Shown here piece by piece: positions 28,701 through 36,513 of a stretch of 64,000 bases of DNA. Every line of letters starts with the position of its first letter. Positions within the stretch are counted from its first letter, which is position 1. The position numbers and the translations under genes were made by a program. The notes below the pieces were generated by a model. It did no database searches and was not told the origin of the DNA. It saw nothing but the letters and a program-made list of their open reading frames with translations. The stretch comes from Sedimenticola thiotaurini (GTDB taxonomy: Bacteria; Pseudomonadota; Gammaproteobacteria; Chromatiales; Chromatiaceae), in NCBI RefSeq assembly GCF_001007875.1, contig NZ_CP011412.1, forward strand, positions 3,782,001-3,846,000. The letters run 5' to 3'.

Positions 28701-29474
28701 CAGAAAAAACGCCTGATCAAATCGGTTCCACTGATTGAAAAGGCGCTGGAAACCGATCAACTCGAACTGTTCGCCCAGCTGATCCAGCCGCTGTTTGTGG
28801 ATGATGGTCTGTCGGAGCACCATGAAGTGCTGCTGCGCCGGATAGACAGGCAGAATGCCCCGGCCAGCCCGGACCAGTTTATCGAGGCGGCGGAACGCTA
28901 TGAGCGCATGCAAGCGGTGGATCGATGGGTGGTGCAGCACTTTTTTGAGTGGGCCAACCAGACGCTGATCGGTAGCCGTGGTAAGGAGATGGGTGGCTTC
29001 AGTATCAATCTGTCCGGCCAGTCGATGGCCAACGACAGTTTTATCCGGTTTCTGAAAAAGCAGATTGAGCACTCGGTCATCCCGCCGCAGAAGCTGGCGT
29101 TTGAAATCACCGAGACCGCCATGGTCAGTCAGATGGGGCAGGTGACCTCCATGATGCAGGAGATACGGGCACTGGGGTGCCAGTTTTTCCTGGATGACTT
29201 CGGCACCGGCTACGCCTCCTACTCCTATCTGAAGGAGTTTCCGGTGGATGTGGTGAAGATTGACGGGATCTTCGTCAAGGAGATGCACCAGGATCCGGTC
29301 AGTTATGCGATGGTCAAGTCGATTACGGAAGTGGCTCACCACATGGGCAAACGGGTGGTGGCGGAATTTGTCCACGATGAGGCCATACTGACCGCCCTGC
29401 GCGTACTGGGCGTGGACTATGCCCAGGGCTTCTGTGTCGGTCGGCCGGCACCGTTGAAACTGCTGGCCGGTTAA
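25791..29474 (+). CDS. PilZ-DUF1631-GGDEF-EAL protein
   Basis: 1227 residues from a GTG at 25791; a GTG at 25800 has better spacing to the GGGG at 25788. The N-terminal PilZ domain has the c-di-GMP box RRKDRR and NYSRGG. A long helical DUF1631 region (about 100-790) follows. The GGDEF domain (around 800-960) is degenerate: RTGDNEF replaces GGDEF, so cyclase activity is unlikely. The EAL domain reads EVLLRR, EITETAMV, DDFGTGYASYSYL and VVAEFVHDE; the first Glu and the DD pair are kept, but the last segment departs from AEGVE, so activity is uncertain. Such proteins are thought to be c-di-GMP effectors linked to surface behaviour. It is soluble, with no membrane segment. Confidence 0.92.
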   Translation: MSTVVQDRRKDRRFKSSHSARLVVTGTNPIDCQINNYSRGGLSLSIGSAALSAIRAASQADTPDDVQAEVLLGPDTDGTEYRIPVRIRFASEQGVGAIFLRPDARVIRYLSRTSVVERHGPAVNRSFEVLHQAEALLEQALASRYDDFIKILTETFLELEDQASFQVQPELRFGRQAIEADAVDLQRRLLAQIAGNWRQLETVQIGADPSQAESENLELVDQQEFDEWAEVVAIARRLEGRLSQTLFMISQAIAYMIKVPVNNENNPVSPYCVLWALKKSLDGMQLGTKVRNTVYQVFAERVLANMDPTYHQIYELLEQHGFTAREKRPKSQPPSREKMEARPFRPGPRSLIETLSSCAQRKKAPNVSPTRATTSNRTVLHALDDMVQGDHRNLADRIEQSLGGHAGVDGGVELSGESRQIIDATEQLLRTAQQDPRHNATMRRILRQVQLPLAKAAINDPAVLNDTGHPAHQLLNDLDQLALFTPTDPGSVLSKSINERLESVLGSLEVAGGKADLDAVAHQVEELLEEQKSRFTHNLEQVRAASARERQTVAASREIRAFLEQELQGSISILVDQLLQLGWAGLLIQTVSEGEHKAKHLESYKNVLVLLNQALQPGARHAYLKPEKWDRVRQVLLNGLEAYPVYIEQSHRLIEQLAECLKQGSDSFSRYSEQRIGVDKDYFDQLIPMTAGSAAEDDGETGGDARSLRQLEQLRVGDWVAEQRQRGHVRMLNLALYEATDHRYLFVDSYGVKALDCNRRELLQRLQSGQIALMEDAGLPMVERAVEQALRQSFEQLREQSDLDPVTGLMNRRAFRRALEQLLKESRHSADRHSLICLDVDKFTLVNELCGTDGGDQFLVNLGQICQNALGPGNSLSRTGDNEFTILLKQSRLDEGFIFAESLRRAIQQYHFQWGDERISVTVSIGLTEINRDSGSADELTQAAQSACEEAKREGRNRCRCYQHEDVVYTQKKRLIKSVPLIEKALETDQLELFAQLIQPLFVDDGLSEHHEVLLRRIDRQNAPASPDQFIEAAERYERMQAVDRWVVQHFFEWANQTLIGSRGKEMGGFSINLSGQSMANDSFIRFLKKQIEHSVIPPQKLAFEITETAMVSQMGQVTSMMQEIRALGCQFFLDDFGTGYASYSYLKEFPVDVVKIDGIFVKEMHQDPVSYAMVKSITEVAHHMGKRVVAEFVHDEAILTALRVLGVDYAQGFCVGRPAPLKLLAG

Positions 29475-29673
29475 CAGCGGCTGAGTCGCACCAATCCTTC
29501 CCGGGCAACATTTCCCGCACTGACCTGACTTACCTGGCGAGGCGCCATCCCCGACCCACGGAGATCAGTACATCAGTAACCACCCTATCGGGCCGGTGGG
29601 GTCATGGCAGGACCAACAGGATGTGATAGAGTGCCGGACCCCAGTTACCGGAGCGCCATCGGGAGACGACAAG

Positions 29674-30669
29674 ATGCATACAAGAACAGTGGGGCCATTC
29701 ACGGTTTCGGCCGTTGGATTGGGTTGCATGAGTATGTCATGGGGCTATGGGCAGGCGGACGACGCCACCTCGGAGCGATTGCTGCAGGAGGCGCTGGACG
29801 CCGGGTACAGCTTCCTGGACACCGCCGCCATGTACGGCATGGGACATAACGAGTCCCTGATCGGCCGCAGCCTGAGCCATCGACGCGACGAGTTCATCCT
29901 GGCCAGTAAATGTGGTATTGCCCGGGGCGAGGACGGTAATCTGAGTGTGGACGGGCGTCCGGAGATTATCAAACGGACCTGTGAGCAGAGCCTGCAACGG
30001 CTGCAAACCGATGTGATCGACCTCTATTACCTGCATCGCCTCGATCCCGATGTGCCGGTGGAGGAGAGTGTCGGCGCACTGGCGGAACTGGTGGCCGAGG
30101 GCAAGGTGCGTACCATCGGGTTGTCGGAGGTCTCCAGCGACACCCTGCGACGAGCCCACGCCGTGCACCCCATAACCGCCGTACAGTCGGAGTACTCCCT
30201 ATGGGTTCGGACACCGGAGCGACGCATGCTGGCCACCTGTCGGGAGCTGGGCGTCAGCTTTGTCCCTTTCTCGCCACTGGGGCGGGGATTCCTCACCGGC
30301 TGTGCCCGGGACCTGAATCACCTGGAAGAGGACGATATACGCACCAACGTGGCCCGGCCCCGTTTTGAACCGGATAATTTCGCTGCCAACCAGCAGCTGC
30401 TGGCGCCTTTCGGGGAGATCGCCCGGCAACAGGGCTGCAGCATGGCCCAGCTCGCCATCGCCTGGGTGTTGGCCCGGGAGGCCGGAACGCTGGTACCGAT
30501 TCCCGGTACCAAGCATATCGAGTACATGCGGGAGAATGCCGCAGCCGGTGACATCCGGCTGGAGCCGGCAGTGGTGGCGCAACTGGATCAACTGATCAAC
30601 GAACAGACCGTGCAGGGGGAGCGCTACAACGCCCAACTGATGGCTACGATCGATTCCGAACGGGATTGA
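29674..30669 (+). CDS. Aldo/keto reductase
   Basis: 331 residues from the ATG at 29674 (GGGAG nearby). NADPH-dependent oxidoreductase of the AKR superfamily, closest in style to the YajO/Tas-like group: VSAVGLGCMSMSWGYG at the N-terminus, catalytic tetrad in FLDTAAMYG (Asp, Tyr), ILASKCG (Lys) and YLHRLDPDVPVEESV (His), and the cofactor-binding LVPIPGTKHIEYMREN at the C-terminus. The usual substrates are aldehydes and ketones. Apparently a single-gene unit; a TTCCCCTA / TAGGGGAA dyad lies just downstream. Confidence 0.95.
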   Translation: MHTRTVGPFTVSAVGLGCMSMSWGYGQADDATSERLLQEALDAGYSFLDTAAMYGMGHNESLIGRSLSHRRDEFILASKCGIARGEDGNLSVDGRPEIIKRTCEQSLQRLQTDVIDLYYLHRLDPDVPVEESVGALAELVAEGKVRTIGLSEVSSDTLRRAHAVHPITAVQSEYSLWVRTPERRMLATCRELGVSFVPFSPLGRGFLTGCARDLNHLEEDDIRTNVARPRFEPDNFAANQQLLAPFGEIARQQGCSMAQLAIAWVLAREAGTLVPIPGTKHIEYMRENAAAGDIRLEPAVVAQLDQLINEQTVQGERYNAQLMATIDSERD

Positions 30670-30677
30670 GCGCCGTT

Positions 30678-30718
30678 TTCCCCTATTCCCAGGACCTTAA
30701 CGTGAACCGGTAGGGGAA
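30678..30718. repeat. Inverted repeat downstream of the aldo/keto reductase
   Basis: TTCCCCTA, 25-nt spacer, TAGGGGAA: a perfect 8-bp dyad. The loop is long and there is no T-run, so it is a weak candidate for a transcription end. Confidence 0.3.
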
Positions 30719-30755
30719 TTTGGTGCAATCGACTGAAAAAAACAGAAAAAGTCGC

Positions 30756-30784
30756 TTGTCTTTTAAATGAGTTTTCAATAGAGT
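30756..30784 (+). promoter_or_regulatory. Putative promoter of the cold-shock gene
   Basis: TTGTCT, 17 nt, TAGAGT: 4/6 matches to each sigma-70 hexamer. It would give a leader of about 120 nt before the ATG, in keeping with the long thermosensitive 5' UTRs of cspA-type genes. Confidence 0.35.
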
Positions 30785-30910
30785 GCGTTACATTGCAGTG
30801 TACTTGTAGTTTTTCGGCAGTGATCCTCTCGCAGTTCGTGACAGATTCTTCCGTAAGCGCCTGGCAAGCGTCTGCATGTCAACGATCAATTTTGTATAGA
30901 GGATAGCAAC

Positions 30911-31114
30911 ATGGCTACTGGAACAGTTAAATGGTTTAGCGACGAAAAAGGCTTCGGTTTTATTACCCCGACCGATGGCACCAAGGACGTATTCGTTCAT
31001 CACAGCGCAATTCAGGGCACCGGCTTCAAGTCGCTGGCTGAAGGCCAGAGCGTATCGTTCGACGTTGAGCAGGGTCAGAAAGGCCCCAGCGCGACTAACG
31101 TCGTCGCCCAGTAA
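30911..31114 (+). CDS. CspA-family cold-shock protein
   Basis: 67 residues, the family's standard size. It has [20 protein letters not shown] with RNP1 (KGFGFI) and RNP2 (DVFVHHSAI), the aromatic RNA-binding face of the OB fold. It binds single-stranded RNA/DNA and melts mRNA structure after cold shock or during growth. GAGGATAG precedes the ATG, and a strong intrinsic terminator follows. Confidence 0.98.
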   Translation: MATGTVKWFSDEKGFGFITPTDGTKDVFVHHSAIQGTGFKSLAEGQSVSFDVEQGQKGPSATNVVAQ

Positions 31115-31123
31115 AATGGGATA

Positions 31124-31176
31124 GGGATGCCTGGCATCCCCGGAAAAGCCCCGCCATCAGGCGGGGCTTTTTTTTG
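31124..31176 (+). terminator. Terminator of the cold-shock gene
   Basis: AGCCCCGCC, ATCA loop, GGCGGGGCT (31147-31168) followed by eight Ts: a textbook intrinsic terminator. A second small dyad (GGGATGCC T GGCATCCC, 31124-31140) lies just before it. Confidence 0.92.
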
Positions 31177-31267
31177 TCTGGAGTTCTTGATCCGGTTGCC
31201 GTCGGAACCTCTCATCGATCATGGCGGCTGAGGAAGCCGGGGGACCGATCAGGGTGTGACAGGGCGA

Positions 31268-31876
31268 CTACCCGGGCCTCTCCTCCACCGAAGGATCGAA
31301 TGGCCGATTGGCCAACCAAGCCAGTGCCAGGGCGCTCCAGAGTGAAACGGCTTGATGCCGGGGTAGAGCCAGCGCCTCGGTCCGGTCCAGTACAAGCGGG
31401 CGTATGTCCTCTCCCTCATGGGCCAATCCATGGTATCCCCCGACTGAAGTGGCATCCACCGTGGCGATGTAGAGATGGATCTGCTCGCTGGACAGGTGGG
31501 GGGCGGTGAGATAGGTGCCGATCGGTTCAAGGGTGTCAGGTTTCAGCCCAGACTCTTCCACAATCTCCCGTCTGATCGCCTCAGCGGGGGGCTGGCCGTT
31601 CTCGATCCGTCCGGCCACGATATCGATCAACCAGGGAGAGACACCGGCGACGTGGGCCCCGGCCCGGTACTGTTCCACCAGCACCACTTTGTCATGCCCG
31701 GGATCGTACAGCAGGGCCGCCACCACATCACTTCGATGCAGTACTTCCCGCTCCACCGGTCCGATGCTGCCACCGTCGAAACGGTCGTGTTCCACGGTCA
31801 GGCACTGCAATTGAAAAAAGCCCTTGTAGCCGACCTGGGTGTGGAGAATCTTCGCCTTCAGTTTATTACTGGTCAT
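31268..31876 (-). CDS. nudF: Nudix ADP-ribose pyrophosphatase-like hydrolase
   Basis: 202 residues. Layout follows NudF: an N-terminal strand region (KILHTQVGYKGFFQLQCLTVEHD), then VLVEQYRAGAHVAG and the Nudix box GRIENGQPPAEAIRREIVEESGL with the metal-binding REIVEESG intact. The first Glu of the GX5E part is Gln here, a tolerated but unusual change. It hydrolyses ADP-ribose or related nucleoside-diphosphate sugars to AMP and a sugar phosphate. The gene is monocistronic and convergent with the cold-shock gene. Confidence 0.9.
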   Translation of the reverse strand: MTSNKLKAKILHTQVGYKGFFQLQCLTVEHDRFDGGSIGPVEREVLHRSDVVAALLYDPGHDKVVLVEQYRAGAHVAGVSPWLIDIVAGRIENGQPPAEAIRREIVEESGLKPDTLEPIGTYLTAPHLSSEQIHLYIATVDATSVGGYHGLAHEGEDIRPLVLDRTEALALPRHQAVSLWSALALAWLANRPFDPSVEERPG

Positions 31877-32028
31877 TACCCGATTATTACCTGATTTTTT
31901 CCCGTCTGCAGCTCCAGGTAGAAAAATATCGGCGCTACTGGTGGGAAAACGACACGCTGTTTACAAGCAGTTCCGTTGTGAATGGCGCGGGTTGTTCAGC
32001 TTTTACTGTACGATCGCCAGCTTTCTGT

Positions 32029-32142
32029 TTAACCCCCGGCCAACAACCAGGTGATCTCCTGATTGAAGATGCTGATAACGGGTATTATCAGGCCAACCAG
32101 GATTATGCCGCTGTCCACCATACGCCTCGTTTTGTTCCACAT
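32029..32142 (-). CDS. Possible 37-residue membrane microprotein
   Basis: ATG at 32142 preceded by GAGGAA with 7-nt spacing, a very good ribosome-binding site; stop TAA at 32029-32031. The peptide starts MWNKTRRMVDSG, with three positive charges, and continues into a hydrophobic stretch of ~20 residues (IILVGLIIPVISIF) before NQEITWLLAGG. Positive-inside topology predicts a single-span inner-membrane protein. No family recognised. Short ORFs of this kind are often missed by gene callers; the ribosome-binding site and composition argue for it, but there is no independent evidence. Confidence 0.45.
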   Translation of the reverse strand: MWNKTRRMVDSGIILVGLIIPVISIFNQEITWLLAGG

Positions 32143-32330
32143 GATCTGTTCCTCTTAATGATTCGGTTTTGAGTCTGTTAATCGGCGGAGTGTTAAACAT
32201 CCGCGTGTGGATCAGCCTAGTGTCTCCGCATTAAATGAAACTGAACCGGTGTGCAGCTGTGTCTGCCGGGCAGAAAAGAGAGATGGGGAAGAATAGTTTC
32301 CGGATGACGCATATCAACGGCTATCAGGTG

Positions 32331-32350
32331 GTTTTCATCATGATGAAAAC
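32331..32350. promoter_or_regulatory. Perfect 20-bp palindrome upstream of cytochrome b561
   Basis: GTTTTCATCA joined directly to TGATGAAAAC. Located 131 nt before the cytochrome b561 ATG. A perfect, gapless dyad of this length in an intergenic region suggests a dimeric repressor operator. Confidence 0.45.
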
Positions 32351-32480
32351 TTTTGGATATTCGATCTTTATCGGTATGTATGGCGGGCATCCATGGCCGC
32401 CCAACGGCTGGCTTTTTCATCTTTGTTTCAGGCTGCGCCGATAGAGTGGCACCACAAATCCATCGGAACAGGTGTTACTT

Positions 32481-33044
32481 ATGAATCAATCAGAAGATAA
32501 AAAGATCTGGGATCTGTTTGTACGTTTCTTTCACTGGAGTCTGGTCGCCGGCTTCTTTATCGCCTACCTGACTGAAGACGAGTTGGCCGGTCTGCACATC
32601 TGGGCCGGTTATCTCGTATTCAGTCTGGTGGTGTTGCGAATTGTCTGGGGCGTGGTGGGCAGCAGGCACGCCAGGTTCAGTGACTTTGTGTATGGCCCGA
32701 GCCAGGTGATCGGTTTTCTGAAACAGACCCTGGCGTTCAAGGCACCACGCTATCTGGGGCACAACCCGGCGGGTGGCGCCATGGTGGTGGCCCTGTTGTT
32801 AAGTGTGTTGATCACCGCTGCACTGGGCATGCTGCTGTTCGGTACCGAGACCCAGGTAGGCGCACTCGGCACAGTGGCGGCAACTGCCGGACTGAACGGT
32901 GAACTGTTGGAGGATCTCCACGAGTTCTTTGCCAACTTCACTCTGTTTCTGGTCGCGGTGCATGTGGTGGGGGTGCTCTTTGAAAGCTACGTGCACAGGG
33001 AAAACCTGGTCCGCTCCATGCTGACCGGCCGTAAACAGGCGTGA
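32481..33044 (+). CDS. Cytochrome b561-family diheme membrane protein
   Basis: 187 residues from the ATG at 32481. Four membrane helices carry haem-ligand histidines in the usual places: FFHWSLVAGFF (helix 1), LHIWAGYLVFSLVVLRIVWG (helix 2) and LHEFFANFTLFLVAVHVVGVLFE (helix 4). The end (VHRENLVRSMLTGRK) is typical of the NiFe-hydrogenase / thiosulfate-reductase-like b561 group. It should transfer electrons between membrane quinone and a periplasmic partner. A PepSY-domain protein follows 29 nt downstream; this pair commonly occurs with a c-type cytochrome, which is not visible here. Confidence 0.92.
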   Translation: MNQSEDKKIWDLFVRFFHWSLVAGFFIAYLTEDELAGLHIWAGYLVFSLVVLRIVWGVVGSRHARFSDFVYGPSQVIGFLKQTLAFKAPRYLGHNPAGGAMVVALLLSVLITAALGMLLFGTETQVGALGTVAATAGLNGELLEDLHEFFANFTLFLVAVHVVGVLFESYVHRENLVRSMLTGRKQA

Positions 33045-33073
33045 TTAATCCAGCGAGTTATGGGAGGTAACAG

Positions 33074-33421
33074 ATGATGCAACAGAGCAAAGGTGGCGTT
33101 CTGTCCATGTTGATCGTGGCCGCACTGCTGACCGGGTTCGGTTTCTGGCAATTTGGCACAGTCGGGCTGGGTGACGGTGAATTTGAACATGAGGAATCTT
33201 TCTACCCAAGCGACCGTTACTCCGGTCAGGCCGGACCGGGCAGTGCGGCCGCCATGTTGAACGGCATTGCGGAACAGCGTGGCTGGCGCATTGTTAAACA
33301 GGAGGCCGAGCGGAAAAACGGTCGACCGGTGTATGAGCTGAAGCTGCTGGACGGGGCCGGTGGACGGCACAAACTGGTGGTGGATGCCCGCAGCGGCGAG
33401 GTGATCGAGGAGCGCCATTGA
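33074..33421 (+). CDS. PepSY-domain membrane-anchored protein
   Basis: 115 residues: one N-terminal membrane anchor (VLSMLIVAALLTGFGFW), a short acidic linker (GDGEFEHEESFY) and a C-terminal PepSY-like domain with alternating strands (GWRIVKQEAERKNGRPVYELKLLDGAGGRHKLVVDARSGEVIEE). The domain probably faces the periplasm. It follows cytochrome b561 in the same operon, where PepSY proteins are thought to assist redox-complex assembly or regulation. Functional role is inference. Confidence 0.85.
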   Translation: MMQQSKGGVLSMLIVAALLTGFGFWQFGTVGLGDGEFEHEESFYPSDRYSGQAGPGSAAAMLNGIAEQRGWRIVKQEAERKNGRPVYELKLLDGAGGRHKLVVDARSGEVIEERH

Positions 33422-33485
33422 TCGCCAGGCTGTTCTGGCAGAGTGGTGTCGCCCGGCCCCCGATGCGGCTTTTCAGCCGACCGGG

Positions 33486-34403
33486 TTACAGCAACAGCAG
33501 CGCCACCAGGGGCATAATCAGAAAGGCCAGTATGGTCTGGAAAGTGATAATCGATGCCATGGTGGCGGTATCGCCGCCGAGCTGCCGGGCCAGGATATAG
33601 GCCGAGGGGGCAGTGGGTACCATGAGACAGATAATCAAAGCGCCAGCCGGGACGCCGGAGAGACCCGTGACCGAAATGAGCAGAGCGGCGGCAACCGGCT
33701 TGATCCCGAACTGCACCAGCGAAGAGACCAGGATGGGGTTGATGTGTCCCCGGACCGCCTCCGGTTTCAGGGCGGCACCCACGGCCAGCAGGCCGAAGGG
33801 CAGGGCGGCCCGGCCGATGATCTCCAGAATATCTTCCGCCATGCCGGGGACTCCGATACCGCTCAGACTGAGGAACCAGCCAATGGCGCAGGCGATGATC
33901 AGCGGGTTGCCGATCACATCCCGAATGATCGGCTTCAATCCCTTGCGGGAACGCTCGCCCCAGATGGCAAAGGCGGAAATACACAGCAGGTTGATCAGTA
34001 CGATCATGAACCCGGCGGACACCGCCGCCATCGCCAGTCCGTCCATTCCATAAAAAGCCTGGGCCACCGCCAGAGCGATATAGGTATTAAAGCGGACGCC
34101 ACCCTGGAAGATGGAGGTGAAAGTGGGGCCACTGGTTGAAGCGCCGAGCTGTTGCCAGACAATCAGCAGTGCAGCAGCGGTCAGTATGGTACCGAGCACC
34201 ACCAGCAGCATGGCCGACCAGGGCGCACCGGCCAGGCTTTGATTGCCCAGGGTGCGAACCAGCAGGGCGGGAAACAGGATGAAGTAGGTGAGCTTCTCCA
34301 TCCCTGACCAGGCTTCGTCGGATAGAAACCGGCTGCGCTTCAGCCCGTAACCAATAACAATCAGGACCAGAATAGGGGCCAGGGCTGTTGCGATATCGCT
34401 CAT
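33486..34403 (-). CDS. AEC-family transporter (auxin efflux carrier / malonate permease type)
   Basis: 305 residues from the ATG at 34403 (AGAGGA upstream), which gives the standard length; an upstream extension is not credible. It has ten helices, starting ALAPILVLIVIGYGLKRSRFLSDEAW and including GNPLIIACAIGWFLSLSGIG and LPFGLLAVGAALK, diagnostic of the AEC fold with its two five-helix repeats. Family members export or import organic anions such as malate and malonate. Single gene with no informative neighbour. Confidence 0.93.
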   Translation of the reverse strand: MSDIATALAPILVLIVIGYGLKRSRFLSDEAWSGMEKLTYFILFPALLVRTLGNQSLAGAPWSAMLLVVLGTILTAAALLIVWQQLGASTSGPTFTSIFQGGVRFNTYIALAVAQAFYGMDGLAMAAVSAGFMIVLINLLCISAFAIWGERSRKGLKPIIRDVIGNPLIIACAIGWFLSLSGIGVPGMAEDILEIIGRAALPFGLLAVGAALKPEAVRGHINPILVSSLVQFGIKPVAAALLISVTGLSGVPAGALIICLMVPTAPSAYILARQLGGDTATMASIITFQTILAFLIMPLVALLLL

Positions 34404-34535
34404 GGGTCCTCTGTGATTGGGTGGTTTTGCTGAGGGGTGGGGATTATTCCGCTTTTTCGTCGGGTCGTCCAGTTGGCGGGTTATGCCTTTTGGTCCCGGG
34501 CTCCCTGAGCGATCCTCCAAACTGGTTGTCACATG

Positions 34536-34578
34536 CAAAACGGGGCCGGTCGCCACAGACACCCTGACGACCGGCCCC
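34536..34578 (-). terminator. Terminator of the DUF533 gene
   Basis: On the minus strand GGGGCCGGTCG and CGACCGGCCCC form a perfect 11-bp stem (34542-34552 with 34568-34578, 15-nt loop) followed by GTTTTG. It lies 65-100 nt downstream of the DUF533 stop and upstream of the AEC gene. Confidence 0.7.
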
Positions 34579-34642
34579 GGTATTAAGATTGTGCGGCTGC
34601 GCCCCGGCAGTCCCCCAATCTGTTCCTAATCTTTAATGCGAC

Positions 34643-35278
34643 TCAACTGGCCGGATTGCCCATCGCCTCAGCCTCCAGGCGCTGCTTCAGGTCTGCATCC
34701 AGACCGAGTTCAGTGGCCAGTTGGTCGAGATAGCTTCTTTCCAGAAAACCGGCTTCGCCAATCACCAGGGCGCTGGCGAGATAGACCTCGCTGGCCAACA
34801 GCTTGTCTCCGCCCGCTTCCGCCGCAATCGCACCGGGATCGAGGGGCGCGTTCAGCTCTGCCTCCATCCAACTGCGCAGTGCCGCATCACCGCCGTGCCG
34901 GGAGACCTCCTGGTCGATCAGGGCGCGTTCCCGCTCATCAATATGACCATCCACCCGGGCCGCCGCCAGCACGGCACGCAGCACGGCGCGACTCTCTGCC
35001 GGGTTGTTCATGGCGGGTATCTGCGGCTGTTCGCTGCCAGCAGTTTGGGCGCGATTCTGATTGTAGGCGCGCCAGGCCATGGTACCGAGTGCCGCAAGGC
35101 CGCCAAAGGTGGCCATCTTGCGCCCCGTCTTGCTGCCCAGCAGCAGGCCAATCAATCCGCCGGTGGCGGCACCCTTGCCAAAATCGGTAACACCTCCTTG
35201 TGGATTGGTTACCCCGGCATCGTTGAGAAACGACTTCCCGGCGCCAAGCAGTTGGTCAAGTAAACCTCGGGTATCCAT
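34643..35278 (-). CDS. DUF533 / YebE-like TerB-fold protein
   Basis: 211 residues with AAGGAG before the ATG. The N-terminal half is glycine-rich (GVTDFGKGAATGGLIGLLLGSKTGRKMATFGG) with one likely membrane-associated helix. The C-terminal half is a TerB-like helical domain (VLRAVLAAARVDGHIDERERALIDQEV, with metal-site-like D/E residues). E. coli YebE belongs to the same family and is membrane-stress induced; its function is unknown. Confidence 0.9.
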   Translation of the reverse strand: MDTRGLLDQLLGAGKSFLNDAGVTNPQGGVTDFGKGAATGGLIGLLLGSKTGRKMATFGGLAALGTMAWRAYNQNRAQTAGSEQPQIPAMNNPAESRAVLRAVLAAARVDGHIDERERALIDQEVSRHGGDAALRSWMEAELNAPLDPGAIAAEAGGDKLLASEVYLASALVIGEAGFLERSYLDQLATELGLDADLKQRLEAEAMGNPAS

Positions 35279-36010
35279 TATGTACTCCTTACATTCAGAT
35301 GGGTGAGTTTAAATCGCTAATTGTTGCTCGCATGACTGAACTGAAACTGAATTATAAAGCAGATCGTCGCGTGCAAGGTGTTTGAGTTGCGATTCCGAGA
35401 GCAGTTCCTTATCCCATCCAGAAAGCGGGTGAGTGCCGCAAAGTTCCCGGCAGATCCCTTCTGCCGGCGCTGTGGGGCCTGACATATAGATCCAGTTTAT
35501 AAAGTGGTACGGCCACTCCATGAAGAGTCGGCACTATTCAGCCTGGAGGGGTGACCCAAGTCAATTTCGTGAGCGGTGCTCAACCCGCTGGGAAGGGATG
35601 GGCGGGACACAATGCCGCCATGTTTGACCTGCTTAACTCGATCGTCAGCATGCCGGAAGTCGGTATTAATAATCCTGTAAACCTGTCTTTTTAAAGTGGT
35701 ATCCAGCGGTGTCATCCAGCTTTGTAATACCGAATTTTGTACAGCGTACTTTCTGCCATCATGCGGATGGAAAGTCCGAAGAAAAGCAGGGAGTCAGCTC
35801 GTTCGATTATATAAAAATTGGTGATTTGTAGCCCGCTGTAAAGAGGCGTATAACAATGTTGTTGGTACGTGTTCACCGCGTTAAATCCGCTCCAAACTAC
35901 GATGTACCATCGTAACAGCATTCCGCGACTGGCATTACTTCAGCTTCTCTTCTGTGCGTGATGCCAGAAGCCAGATTACTTCTGTTTTGACAACGAGTTG
36001 GGAGAAAACC
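35279..36010. other. 730-nt intergenic region without a clear gene
   Basis: No recognisable protein family, RNA or repeat. One minus-strand frame (35309-35521, with an internal ATG giving 58 residues starting MSGPTAPAEG) has three cysteines and reads like possible protein, but it has no homology clue and no strong ribosome-binding site, so it is not called. Confidence 0.4.
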
Positions 36011-36358
36011 ATGAAAAACTTTCCTGAACACTATAAAGAGATCAATGAGTGGATGAAGAAGCTGGGAATGGATATCCCGGAAGTCATGCAGGGCTTTGGC
36101 ATGTTGCATAAATCCGCTACTAAGCCAGGCGCACTGGATGGCAAAACCAAAGAGCTTATTGCGCTGGGTATTGCGGTAACCGTCCGTTGTGATGGCTGTA
36201 TCACATTCCATGTACATGATGCGCTGAAGGCCGGCGCAAGCAAACAGGAGATTGCCGAGACTGTGGCGGTCGCCATTCTTATGGGAGGCGGCCCATCTGT
36301 TATGTATGGTGTTGAAGCAATGCAGGCGCTCAGCCAGTATGAAGAGCAAGGCTTATAG
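36011..36358 (+). CDS. Carboxymuconolactone decarboxylase-family protein (AhpD-like)
   Basis: 115 residues from the ATG at 36011, with GGGAGA 6 nt upstream. It has the CMD/AhpD core: a helix rich in K and E, then KTKELIALGIAVTVRCDGCITFHVHDALKAG, where the CxxC pair plus HxxxA is the peroxidase/disulfide-reductase motif. AhpD-type enzymes reduce partner proteins using this pair, often in defence against peroxides. It stands alone, so no partner can be named. Confidence 0.93.
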   Translation: MKNFPEHYKEINEWMKKLGMDIPEVMQGFGMLHKSATKPGALDGKTKELIALGIAVTVRCDGCITFHVHDALKAGASKQEIAETVAVAILMGGGPSVMYGVEAMQALSQYEEQGL

Positions 36359-36513
36359 CACAGTGACAATGGGACTATCCCGGTAAGTCCTTAACAGATG
36401 TCCGGGAGATTGCGTGGTCTGGCGACCGCTATCCATGTAGGGTCGCCAGCTGCGGTAGGGTGCTTCCTGTTCAATACGTCGGCCAAACCGGGCGTGGTGC
36501 ATGTCGGCACATT

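Larger units (their letters stand above)
31877..32480. other. 600-nt intergenic region with a microprotein ORF and a palindrome
   Basis: Between the Nudix gene (minus) and the cytochrome b561 gene (plus). It contains a 37-codon membrane-protein ORF (32029-32142, minus) and a perfect 20-bp palindrome (32331-32350), both listed separately. A plus-strand frame at 32235-32444 has no convincing protein character. Confidence 0.5.

Noticed and set aside
35309-35521. 70-residue frame in the large intergenic region
   Set aside because: Protein-like in places, but no good ribosome-binding site, no family and no context support.
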